A DNA stretch of 14,079 nucleotides from JBEVMS01 sp040508515. GTDB lineage: Bacteria > Pseudomonadota > Gammaproteobacteria > Xanthomonadales > Rhodanobacteraceae. Location of the stretch: the NCBI GenBank assembly GCA_040508515.1, contig JBEVMS010000019.1, positions 1-14,079 on the forward strand, given 5' to 3'. Of the stretch, positions 7,397 through 13,995 are shown piece after piece. The translations under genes were made by a program, and so were the position numbers. Each line of letters opens with the position of its first letter. Within the stretch, counting starts at the first letter, position 1. Under the pieces are notes generated by a model, which saw nothing but the letters and a program-made list of their open reading frames with translations, was not told the origin of the DNA and made no database searches.

Positions 7397-7436
7397 CGTT
7401 GCCTGAGCGTGACTGGACTTCATAACGATGCCTAGC
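7379..7436 (+). repeat. 29-bp imperfect tandem duplication between regulator and kinase
   Basis: Two direct units, 7379-7407 and 7408-7436, match at 23 of the first 26 bases, both beginning CGTGACTGG and continuing with CTTCAT-x-ACG-x-TGCCT. The second unit contains the kinase ATG; at the equivalent place the first has TTG. A further decayed fragment (GACCGACTTCA, 7441-7451) may be a third partial unit inside the kinase gene. Because 29 is not a multiple of three, each unit is read in a shifted frame. Confidence 0.75.
7393..7425 (+). CDS. Mini-ORF 2 (MTLPERDWTS) leading into the kinase
   Basis: A 10-codon frame starting in the ATGA overlap with mini-ORF 1 and stopping with TAA two bases before the kinase ATG. 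It lacks a Shine-Dalgarno of its own. The chain response regulator - MRDWPS - MTLPERDWTS - kinase is continuous at the level of stop/start contacts, so it could tune kinase synthesis relative to the regulator. This is inference; it could be a by-product of the duplication. Confidence 0.2.
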   Translation: MTLPERDWTS

Positions 7437-8426
7437 AGGGGACCGACTTCAGGTGCTGCGGTGGTTTTTGCCGCCGGTGCCTACCGGCGGCGGCTCGCCC
7501 TGGTTTTTGGCTTGCAGTTGGCCGCCGTCGCGATCACGTGCCTGATGGGCATTTACAACGTGGCGCCGCTGGCAGCGGTTTTGGCGTTGATCGTCATCAC
7601 CTCGGTGCTGGCGTGGTTCGCCGCTTTGCGCGAATGGCGACCCATCAGTGAACTGGCCAAGATCGTCAATGGTTGGAATGAGGAGGCGCCGGATCTGGAC
7701 AGCCTGCTGCCGGACCATCTGCCCCGTCGCACCGATGCCGACATCGCCACGCTGGCGCGCGGCCTGCACCACTTGGCTAGCCGCATCCAGGGCTACAGCG
7801 AGCGCGAGCGCAGCTTTACCCGCGATGCCAGCCATGAGCTGCGCAGTCCGTTGACAGTGATCAAGATGTCGAACGAAATGTTGGCCGACGAGCCGCAAAT
7901 GAGTGCGTTCGGGCAGCGTTCGGTGCGGCGCATCCGCCGCGCGGCGCGTGAGATGGAGGTGCTGGTCGAGGCGATGTTGATCCTGGCGCGGGAGTCGGAC
8001 AACGGCCTCGGCGAGCAGAATTTCGTGGTCAACGACGTCTTGCAGAACGAGCTGGTTTACGCGCGCGAAGTGCTGGAAGGGCGGCCGATCGAGCTTCTCC
8101 TGGAAGAGCCCAGCCGGTTTGCCGTGCACGCTTCGCCACGCGTATTCGCGGTGTTGTGTTGGCAGCTTATTCGCAACGCCTGCCAGCAGACCGACCAGGG
8201 CACCATCGTGATTACCGTTGCCCCTGGCATGGTGACGGTGGTCAACCGTGTGCAGCCGGAGCAGGCCGCGGGCCAGCCGGACGCGCCACGGGTGGATCGG
8301 CACGGCTTTGAATTGGCCATCGCTCAGCGCATCAGCGAGCGGTTTGACTGGCCGCTGGAATTGCAGACGCGCGAGGGCGAGGAAAACATCGCCCGGCTCC
8401 GGTTTCCAGGTGCGCTGCCGGCATAA
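7428..8426 (+). CDS. Membrane histidine kinase with tiny periplasmic loop and atypical ATPase domain
   Basis: A 332-residue kinase, partner of the upstream response regulator. Two membrane helices (about 22-40 and 47-67) are joined by only about six residues (GIYNVA), so it resembles intramembrane-sensing kinases. A HAMP-like linker (68-125) leads to the HisKA H-box ASHELRSPL with His136. In the HATPase domain the N-box Asn250 (LIRNACQQT) is kept. Where G1 (DxGxG) is expected, the sequence reads VTVVNRV (Asn273), and where G2 (GxGxGL) is expected, HGFELAIAQRI (292-302). The ATP lid is therefore short and divergent, although the C-terminal helix looks normal. It may be a slow or specialised kinase, or phosphatase-biased. 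ATG 7428 has only a distant GGA (7415-7417); GTG 7461, preceded by CAGG, is an alternative start that keeps both helices. Confidence 0.87.
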   Translation: MPSRGPTSGAAVVFAAGAYRRRLALVFGLQLAAVAITCLMGIYNVAPLAAVLALIVITSVLAWFAALREWRPISELAKIVNGWNEEAPDLDSLLPDHLPRRTDADIATLARGLHHLASRIQGYSERERSFTRDASHELRSPLTVIKMSNEMLADEPQMSAFGQRSVRRIRRAAREMEVLVEAMLILARESDNGLGEQNFVVNDVLQNELVYAREVLEGRPIELLLEEPSRFAVHASPRVFAVLCWQLIRNACQQTDQGTIVITVAPGMVTVVNRVQPEQAAGQPDAPRVDRHGFELAIAQRISERFDWPLELQTREGEENIARLRFPGALPA

Positions 8427-8435
8427 CTGGTACGC

Positions 8436-8465
8436 CGGCGCAAGGCATTCAAGCGCCGATTGCCT
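8436..8465. terminator. Candidate convergent terminator hairpin
   Basis: The 54-base gap between the convergent kinase and CoA-transferase genes contains CGGCGC (8436-8441) and GCGCCG (8453-8458), a perfect 6-base stem with an 11-base loop. An overlapping alternative pairing AGGCA (8443-8447) / TGCCT (8461-8465) is also possible. No T-run follows on either strand, so termination activity is uncertain. Confidence 0.35.
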
Positions 8466-8480
8466 GGGCTAGAGGTCGAG

Positions 8481-9842
8481 TCAGGCCGAAAGTAGGGTGG
8501 GCGCCAGCGCGAAATCGCAGCCGGTCTTGGCCTTGATCTCCTCCACCGTCACCCCCGGATTGAGTTCAAGCAAGGTCAGCCCGCGGCCCTTGGCTACCTC
8601 GAACACGCACAGGTCAGTGATGATCAGGTCGACCACGTGGCGTCCGGTCAGCGGCAACTCGCACTGCTCGCGAATCTTCGGTGTGCCGTCCTTGGCGGTG
8701 TGTTCCATCAGCACCACCACCCGTTTGACGCCACTGACCAGGTCCATCGCGCCGCCGGGGCCCTTGACCATCTTGCCCGGGACCATCCAGTTGGCCAGGT
8801 CGCCGGTGGCCGAGACTTCCAGACCGCCAAGGATCGACAGATCCACATGGCCGCCGCGGATCATCGCGAAGGACTCGGCGCTTGAAAAAAAGCTCGATCC
8901 GGGCAGCGAGGTGATGGTCTGCTTGCCGGCGTTGATCAGATCGGCGTCGACGTGTGCCTCGTCCGGGAACGGGCCAATGCCCAGCAGGCCGTTTTCCGAC
9001 TGCAAGGTGACATGGATGTCGGTGGGAATGTAATTGGCCACCAGGGTCGGAATGCCGATGCCCAGGTTGACGTAGAAACCATCGCGCAGTTCTTGGGCCG
9101 CGCGCTGGGCCATCGCGGCGCGCAGCGGGCTTTCCTTGCCGGTATTGGCGCCGGCAACGGTGCGAAATTCAATGCGCTTCTCGTACGTTTCGCCCTGGAT
9201 GATGCGATCGACGTAGATGCCCGGCACGTGGATCTGGTCGGGCTCCAGCTCGCCGACCGGCACCCACTGCTCGACCTCGGCCACGGTGATCTTGCCGCAG
9301 GTGGCGATCATCGGATTGAAATTGCGCGCGGTCTTGCGAAACACCAGATTGCCCAGCGCGTCGCCCTTCCAGGCTTTGACGATCGACAAGTCGGCGTGGA
9401 TCGCCGGCTCCAGCACGTATTCCTTGCCGTCGAACAGCTTGGTTTCCTTGCCTTCGGCCAGCTTGGTGCCGAAGCCGGTGCGGGTGTAGAAGCCGGGGAT
9501 GCCGGCGCCGCCGGCGCGCAGGCGCTCGGCCAGGGTGCCTTGCGGGATCAGCTCCAGCTCCAACTCGCCGGCCAGCACCTGGCGCTCGAATTCCTTGTTC
9601 TCGCCAACGTAGGAGGCCAGCACCTTCTTCACCTGACGCGTCTTCAGCAGCGGCCCCATGCCGAAGTCGTCCACCCCGGCATTGTTGCCGACGATGGTTA
9701 GCCCCTTGGTGCCGGCGTTGAGCAGGCCACCGATCAGGTTTTCGGGAATACCGCACAGTCCGAAACCGCCCGCGGCCACGGTCATGCCGTCAAACAACAG
9801 GCCCTCCAGCGCGGCGCTGGCATTTGCATAGACTTTTTTCAC
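8481..9842 (-). CDS. Succinyl-CoA:3-ketoacid CoA-transferase, A and B subunits in one chain
   Basis: A 453-residue class I CoA-transferase that moves CoA between succinyl-CoA and acetoacetate, in ketone-body or acetoacetate use. Residues 1-227 match subunit A (ScoA/LpsI-like), with GGFGLCGIPE (25-34) and VGNNAG (51-56). Residues 244-453 match subunit B (ScoB/LpsJ-like), with DGFYVNLGIGIPT (254-266) and the catalytic Glu283 in QSENGLLGIGPFP. A linker of about 16 residues (228-243) replaces the usual stop/start between the two genes, giving the fused layout of mitochondrial SCOT. No frameshift or internal stop is seen. The GTG at 9840-9842 is chosen because AGAAGG (complement of 9849-9854) precedes it and the typical MKKVYANA N-terminus begins there. 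The frame is open to 9908, but the added residues do not look like the family. It lies alone, convergent with the histidine kinase. Confidence 0.92.
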   Translation of the reverse strand: MKKVYANASAALEGLLFDGMTVAAGGFGLCGIPENLIGGLLNAGTKGLTIVGNNAGVDDFGMGPLLKTRQVKKVLASYVGENKEFERQVLAGELELELIPQGTLAERLRAGGAGIPGFYTRTGFGTKLAEGKETKLFDGKEYVLEPAIHADLSIVKAWKGDALGNLVFRKTARNFNPMIATCGKITVAEVEQWVPVGELEPDQIHVPGIYVDRIIQGETYEKRIEFRTVAGANTGKESPLRAAMAQRAAQELRDGFYVNLGIGIPTLVANYIPTDIHVTLQSENGLLGIGPFPDEAHVDADLINAGKQTITSLPGSSFFSSAESFAMIRGGHVDLSILGGLEVSATGDLANWMVPGKMVKGPGGAMDLVSGVKRVVVLMEHTAKDGTPKIREQCELPLTGRHVVDLIITDLCVFEVAKGRGLTLLELNPGVTVEEIKAKTGCDFALAPTLLSA

Positions 9843-10225
9843 GCGGAGCCTTCTATGGAAGTCAAACCCGGCCGCAAGGATAGCGCCGACGTGTGCCGGA
9901 CTGAGCATCCCGCGCTTCAGATCACGCGCCAGATAAGCCGATATCGGCTGGCCAGGCGTGGATCGGCGGTGGGTCTGGCCATACTCGCTAATGAAACGCC
10001 TTAGTCCTCGCGTGACAAGCCATCCGCGGTGCTAGCGGCCTTGTAAGCAACACTTAATTTCCGCGCCTCATTCCTCGCCTCAGAACGTGGAGGGAGCGGG
10101 TGAGCGGGCTTTGGGGGCTAGTGGCACGGCGGGGATCGATACGTCGGTCATGGGTGCATCTTGGGCACGCCGTTCCGTCCTGTGGCAGTTCGTCGGGGGC
10201 TCAATAGCTGGGCTTGTCAGGAGGG
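9843..10225. other. 383-base geneless stretch upstream of the CoA-transferase
   Basis: No convincing gene is present. The stretch must hold the CoA-transferase promoter (minus strand). A weak candidate is TTGTCA (complement of 10014-10019) with TTCATT 17 bases further along the minus strand; the -10 match is poor. It also holds the 14-base palindrome at 9936-9949. The part at 10080-10151 is purine-rich on the plus strand (GGAGGGAGCGGGTGAGCGGG) and on the minus strand could encode a 23-residue peptide, MTDVSIPAVPLAPKARSP..., without a clear Shine-Dalgarno. It looks more like a decayed dispersed repeat than a gene. No strong terminator for the upstream regA is visible. Confidence 0.5.
9936..9949. 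promoter_or_regulatory. 14-bp perfect palindrome AGCCGATATCGGCT upstream of the CoA-transferase
   Basis: AGCCGATATCGGCT is a perfect palindrome 94-107 bases before the GTG of the CoA-transferase. A flanking GCCAG (left) and CTGGC (right, overlapping the palindrome end) allow an alternative longer pairing. Position and symmetry suit a repressor or activator dimer site for the CoA-transferase gene; the binding protein is unknown. Confidence 0.4.
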
Positions 10226-10816
10226 TCAGGCGCCCAAGTCAGGGCGCTCGCGCACCGGGTGTTTGCTGAGTTTTCGCTGCAAGGTACGCCGATGCATGCC
10301 CAGGCGACGGGCGGTTTCGGAGATGTTGCCGTCGCATTCGGTGAGTACGCGCTGGATGTGTTCCCACTCCAGCCGACGCAACGCCAGCGGCGCCTCGGGC
10401 GCGTCGACCAGATCATCGTCGGCGTGACCGGCGGCGCCATCCCCGTCGAGCAGGGCGCGTACCACCGCGTCGGCATCAACCGGCTTGGCCAGGTAATCGT
10501 GGGCGCCGCGCTTGATCGCTTCCACCGCAGTGGCGATCGAGGCGTAGCCGGTCAGCAGCAGTACGCGGATATCGGCGACCAGCGCATGCAGCTCGGGGAT
10601 CAGGCGCAAGCCGTTTTCTTCGCCGAGCTTGAGGTCGAGCACGCAATACATCGGCTGGTGGCGGCGCGCCAGCATGCGGGCCTCCTCGACGCTGTTGGCG
10701 GTGAGCACTTCAAAGCCGCGCGAACTCAACGCACGCGCCAGCACGCGGGCGAAAGTGACATCGTCGTCGATGAGCAGCAGCGGGCGATCGTACGCGGGGC
10801 GCTGTGGTTCGGTCAT
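10226..10816 (-). CDS. regA: RegA/PrrA/ActR-type redox response regulator
   Basis: A 196-residue regulator of the RegA/PrrA/RoxR family. The receiver domain has the acidic cluster Asp17-Asp19, phospho-acceptor Asp61 (VLDLKLG), Thr89 (LLLTGYAS) and Lys111 (LAKPVD). An acidic/Ala linker (about 122-143) leads to a Fis-type helix-turn-helix (about 150-186) with GNISETARRLGMHRRTLQRKLSKH, whose second half is the family hallmark. In alphaproteobacteria such regulators control respiration, photosynthesis, carbon and nitrogen fixation in response to redox state. The ATG at 10814-10816 follows GGAG 7 bases upstream; the frame continues to 10897 but with no comparable start. It lies 87 bases downstream of its kinase gene in the same direction, so it is probably one operon. 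The linker proline run of RegA is reduced here. The name is given by family, not by proven orthology. Confidence 0.88.
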   Translation of the reverse strand: MTEPQRPAYDRPLLLIDDDVTFARVLARALSSRGFEVLTANSVEEARMLARRHQPMYCVLDLKLGEENGLRLIPELHALVADIRVLLLTGYASIATAVEAIKRGAHDYLAKPVDADAVVRALLDGDGAAGHADDDLVDAPEAPLALRRLEWEHIQRVLTECDGNISETARRLGMHRRTLQRKLSKHPVRERPDLGA

Positions 10817-10903
10817 GCAAGATCTCCGGATAGTGCCGCGCCGATAAGGTGGCTCAGCCCCGCGGGTGGGGTGGGAATGGGGCCTATTGTCCCGCAAAAA
10901 CGC

Positions 10904-12181
10904 TCAAGGTGCGGCAATCACCGTCAATGGCAGGCGCAGGCGCATTTCCGCGCCGGCCGAGGTGCTGGCGGTGAACAATTCACCCTGCAGGCGCTCGGCG
11001 GTGGCCTCGGCCAGCGCCAACCCTATGCCCAGGCCGCTTTGCTTGCCACTGTTACCCAGGGTGACCTGCTCGAAATCGCTGTTGAAGCCAGGGCCACGAT
11101 CGCCAACGATAAATGCCAGCCAGCCGCCCTCGCGCTGGATCGTGAAGCTGACCGCATCCGAGGCGTTGAGCGCCGAAGCGTCCACCGCGTTGTTGAGCAG
11201 GTTCAGCAGCGCATGACGCAGTCCAGGCGGCGAGCGCAGCATGAGTTTGGCAAGCTCGGCGTCCATGCTCAGCGTCAGCTCGGCCTCGGGGCGCAGCAGT
11301 TGGAAGCGTTCCAGGCAGCCATGGATGAAATCGGCCAGGCTCAATCGCTCCGGTTCCTGCGAGAGCTGCGCCTTACCGAAGGCGACCATCTCGCGCAGGA
11401 TCGTGCGGCAGCGTTCCACCTGCGATTGCAGCAGATCCAGATCCTCGGCCAGCATGGCGTCGGCGGCGTATTCGCGCCGAAGCTCCGGCAGCAGGGTGCG
11501 CATGGTGGACAGCGGGGTGTTCAGTTCATGCGCGGCGCCGGCGGCCTGGGTAGCGATCGCCAAAATCCCTTCGTCGCGTAGCGCGCGTTCGCGCACGCGT
11601 TGCACTTCGCGCTGCTGCAAGCGGACCGAATGTGCCAGCCGGTTGATGAAAAACCCCAGCAGCACGGCGGTGATCACGAAGTTCACGCCCATCCCGGTAA
11701 CGGTCAGCGACAAGTGGCCGAATTGCGTTTGACCGATCTCCAGCGGAATGTAGAAGTTCAGCAGCAGCAGGTAGGCGATGCCGGTCAAGGTCGCAATGAT
11801 CAGCACTCCGCGTGCCGAAAGCGCCGCCGCACTCAGCGCGATTGGCATCAGCAGCAAGGTGATGAACGGGTTGCTGGCACCGCCGGTGCAATACAGCAGA
11901 TAGCCCAGCACCAGCGTATCCACCGCCACATGCACGATGGCTTCCCACTCGCGTAGCGGCTGCGGTTGACCCAGCCGCCAGGAGGCCAGCGCGGCGAACA
12001 CCGCCAGCACGCCGATGCCCATCAGCAAGGGCAACAAGGGCAGTGGGATACGCATCCAGAACGCGCAAAACAGCACAGCGATGCTTTGTCCCGCGATCGC
12101 GCACAGGCGCAGCCAGGCGACCGATCGGGCCAGCGCGGCCGGTCCGATCCGGTTGTGCAGGGGGGCGCGGTTCTGCGGCAT
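10904..12181 (-). CDS. regB: RegB/PrrB-type redox-sensing histidine kinase
   Basis: A 425-residue membrane kinase with about six helices within residues 20-182. The heptapeptide GGASNPF (100-106) fits the GGxxNPF ubiquinone-site motif of RegB. The dimerisation domain has H-box AAHELNTPLST with His218. Cys258 in VERCRTIL matches the position of the redox-active Cys of RegB (Cys265 in Rhodobacter). The ATPase domain is complete: N-box NLLNNAVDA (327-335), G1 DRGPG (361-365) and G2 GLGIGL (383-388). It should phosphorylate the RegA-type regulator according to quinone or thiol redox state. The start is uncertain: ATG 12181 gives the usual N-terminus but has only AAGGG about 12 bases upstream. ATG 12217 and TTG 12220 are in frame but lie in the loop of the inverted repeat at 12205-12232. 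Confidence 0.9.
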   Translation of the reverse strand: MPQNRAPLHNRIGPAALARSVAWLRLCAIAGQSIAVLFCAFWMRIPLPLLPLLMGIGVLAVFAALASWRLGQPQPLREWEAIVHVAVDTLVLGYLLYCTGGASNPFITLLLMPIALSAAALSARGVLIIATLTGIAYLLLLNFYIPLEIGQTQFGHLSLTVTGMGVNFVITAVLLGFFINRLAHSVRLQQREVQRVRERALRDEGILAIATQAAGAAHELNTPLSTMRTLLPELRREYAADAMLAEDLDLLQSQVERCRTILREMVAFGKAQLSQEPERLSLADFIHGCLERFQLLRPEAELTLSMDAELAKLMLRSPPGLRHALLNLLNNAVDASALNASDAVSFTIQREGGWLAFIVGDRGPGFNSDFEQVTLGNSGKQSGLGIGLALAEATAERLQGELFTASTSAGAEMRLRLPLTVIAAP

Positions 12182-12204
12182 GGTGTGGATTCGCCCTTGA
12201 ATGA

Positions 12205-12232
12205 GGTGTCCCGACATCAACGTCCGGACACC
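12205..12232. promoter_or_regulatory. 28-base near-perfect inverted repeat between peptide transporter and regB
   Basis: GGTGTCC (12205-12211) and GGACACC (12226-12232) are perfect 7-base arms. Inside them, symmetric GAC (12213-12215) and GTC (12222-12224) add three pairs after one C/C mismatch, leaving a 6-base loop ATCAAC. It lies after the peptide-transporter stop and 24 bases upstream of regB ATG 12181. It could be the transporter's terminator (no T-tract on the minus strand, which weakens this) or an operator for regBA. Confidence 0.5.
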
Positions 12233-12244
12233 CGATTGGATTAC

Positions 12245-13780
12245 TTACTCTTCGCTATGCACGGCCGGTAGCGGCGTGGGATGCTGGTCTTGTGCATGGC
12301 TGGCCGAGAGCTTTTTCATCAGCGGCAACACCGCCAGCGCGATTCCGGTGCAGACCAGGCCGGTAAAGCCGAGCTTGTTGAACAGGCTGGTGTAGATCGC
12401 CAGCGACTGAACCGGATCGGTCAGCCCCTTGGGAATCGAGGCGAAGTTGGCCACCACGCTACCCAGGTACTGCGAGACGCCCACCGCGACATAGTAAGCG
12501 CCCATCATGAAGCCGCCCATACGCGCGGGCACGTAGCGGGCGATCATCGCCAAGCCCAGGCCGCTGACCAGCAGCTCGCCCAGCGAGTAGAGGCCGTAGC
12601 CCCACACCATGATCCACGAGGACACCTGGCCATTGACCGCACCCAGCGCGCCGACGCCGTAGATGAAGAACCCGGCGGCCACCGCCAGAAAACCCAGCGC
12701 GAACTTGGCGGCGATCGACAAATCCTTGCCGTGCTTGCCCAGGCCGTTGTAGATCAACACCAGGATCGGGCTGAGCAGCACGATCCAGATCGCATTGAGC
12801 GACTGGAACTGCTCGGGAATCCAGTTGAACAGATGCAGGCCGAACAGGTCGAACGAGAGGTTGACGTTGACCTGCGCGAACAGGTTCAGCGACGTGGACA
12901 TCTGCTGGTAGAAAATGAAAAAGAAGATCGTCTGCACGGTTAGCACCAGCGCCGCGACCAGGCCGGCTCGCTCGCTGGGTTCGCTCGAACGGATTAGGTG
13001 GATCAAAATGCCCAGGATCACCACGCCGGCAAGGTAGACGCAAGCACGCGCTACCGCCTGGTTCTCCAAAATGAAGGCGGAAATGAACACCATCACCAGG
13101 CCCGCGCCCAGCACACCGAGCAGGCGCATCAGGTTCACAGGCTGGTCGTCGGCCGGCGAGCCGATATGCGCCAACGTGCGCCGCATCAACGCGTAGTTGG
13201 TCAGGCCCAGCAGCAGGCCGATCGCGCAGACGCCAAAGGCGGTGTGCCAGCCCAGCGCATCGCCGTAGCGTTGGCCCACATAGTCGCGAATCCACGGCGT
13301 CAGCAGCATCGAGACGGTCGAGCCGATGTTGACCGACATGTAGTAAATGGTGAAAGCGCTATCGATGCGCGCTTCATCGCCTTCATAGATTTTGCGCACC
13401 AGGTTGCCGGCGTTGGGCTTGAACAGGCCGTTGCCGACCACGATCACGCCCAGCGCGCAGTACAGGAAATACGTGTTGGCGGTGGGAATCCAAAGCAGGG
13501 CATAACCCAAAGTCAGGATCACCGCGCCCAGCAGCATGGTGCGGCGGGTGCCGATCAGCTTGTCGCCGACCCAGCCGCCGATCGCCGGGGTGGCGTAGAT
13601 CAGCGCCGCGGCGGCGCCCCAGACCAGGTTGCCCTTGCTGTCGGCAAAACCCAGCTTCTTGACCATGTAGGTGACCATCAGCACCTGCATGCCGTAGAAG
13701 CCGAAGCGCTCCCACATTTCGATAAGGAATACGGTACTGAACGAGCGGGTCTGAGAGACGGGCGGATGCTGTAGTGCCAT
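12245..13780 (-). CDS. Proton-dependent oligopeptide (POT/PTR2) transporter, DtpA-like
   Basis: A 511-residue inner-membrane symporter that imports di- and tripeptides with protons (MFS superfamily). POT signatures in order: E21-x-x-E24-R25 in IEMWERFGFYG, helix 1, for proton coupling; GNGLFKPN (117-124); and YYMSVNIGS (146-154), PTR2 signature 2. QQMSTSLNLFA (292-302) fits the helix 7 motif in the form seen in DtpA/DtpB-type proteins, where Gln-Met replaces the central Phe-Glu-Gln of other members. The C-terminus is a polar, Pro/His-rich tail. ATG 13778-13780 is chosen over the open frame to 13858 because GGAAAC sits 7 bases upstream and the POT N-terminus starts normally. It is followed on the same strand by regB after 63 bases. 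Substrate range cannot be told from sequence. Confidence 0.93.
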   Translation of the reverse strand: MALQHPPVSQTRSFSTVFLIEMWERFGFYGMQVLMVTYMVKKLGFADSKGNLVWGAAAALIYATPAIGGWVGDKLIGTRRTMLLGAVILTLGYALLWIPTANTYFLYCALGVIVVGNGLFKPNAGNLVRKIYEGDEARIDSAFTIYYMSVNIGSTVSMLLTPWIRDYVGQRYGDALGWHTAFGVCAIGLLLGLTNYALMRRTLAHIGSPADDQPVNLMRLLGVLGAGLVMVFISAFILENQAVARACVYLAGVVILGILIHLIRSSEPSERAGLVAALVLTVQTIFFFIFYQQMSTSLNLFAQVNVNLSFDLFGLHLFNWIPEQFQSLNAIWIVLLSPILVLIYNGLGKHGKDLSIAAKFALGFLAVAAGFFIYGVGALGAVNGQVSSWIMVWGYGLYSLGELLVSGLGLAMIARYVPARMGGFMMGAYYVAVGVSQYLGSVVANFASIPKGLTDPVQSLAIYTSLFNKLGFTGLVCTGIALAVLPLMKKLSASHAQDQHPTPLPAVHSEE

Positions 13781-13995
13781 GTCGTTTCCGTGCACGGTTT
13801 CGTAGAGGTTGACGACGCCAAGCGACGGGCGTTCAGCACGGTCGCTTAACCAAGCCACAAGCGTCGAAGCGTAACCGATTCGTCACGCTGTGTGATCCTG
13901 GCCCATCCCACGCCGGGCAAGCTGCTTGCGGCTGGGGTGCTTGTGGCATTATTGGCGGCTTGTCGTTCCAGCCTTTGATGGGAACCCGTCTCGCC
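13781..13995. promoter_or_regulatory. Divergent promoter region of the peptide transporter and gcvPB
   Basis: These 215 bases separate divergent starts and should hold both promoters. AAGCGAC (13820-13826) and GTCGCTT (13841-13847) form a perfect 7-base inverted repeat with centres 21 bases apart (two helical turns), 40-67 bases upstream of the transporter start. That suits an operator or a leader hairpin. A smaller TCAC-GCTGT-GTGA lies at 13883-13895. For gcvPB, TTGCGG near 13926 with TTATTG 17 bases later is a weak promoter candidate. I see no glycine-riboswitch-like fold, though eye inspection cannot exclude one. Confidence 0.4.

Noticed and set aside
8952..9701. Plus-strand open frame opposite the CoA-transferase
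   Set aside because: Antisense to a conserved enzyme with an intact catalytic Glu and good ribosome site.
10087..10269. 60-codon plus-strand ORF in the gap after regA
   Set aside because: It runs into the regA 3' end on the opposite strand, has no clear homology and lies partly in a repeat-like segment.
10214..11581. Plus-strand open frame of 455 codons opposite regA/regB
   Set aside because: It crosses two well-supported minus-strand genes and their gap, and shows no domain or ribosome-site evidence.
12998..13774. Plus-strand open frame opposite the peptide transporter
   Set aside because: His/Gln/Arg-rich antisense composition; the minus strand carries the POT signatures.
13883..13895. 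TCAC-GCTGT-GTGA as a CRP/Clp site
   Set aside because: The half-sites are in the opposite order to the CRP consensus (TGTGA-N6-TCACA), and the arms are only four bases.
13860..13995. Glycine riboswitch ahead of gcvPB
   Set aside because: I could not find the conserved paired aptamer elements; a covariance-model search would be decisive.
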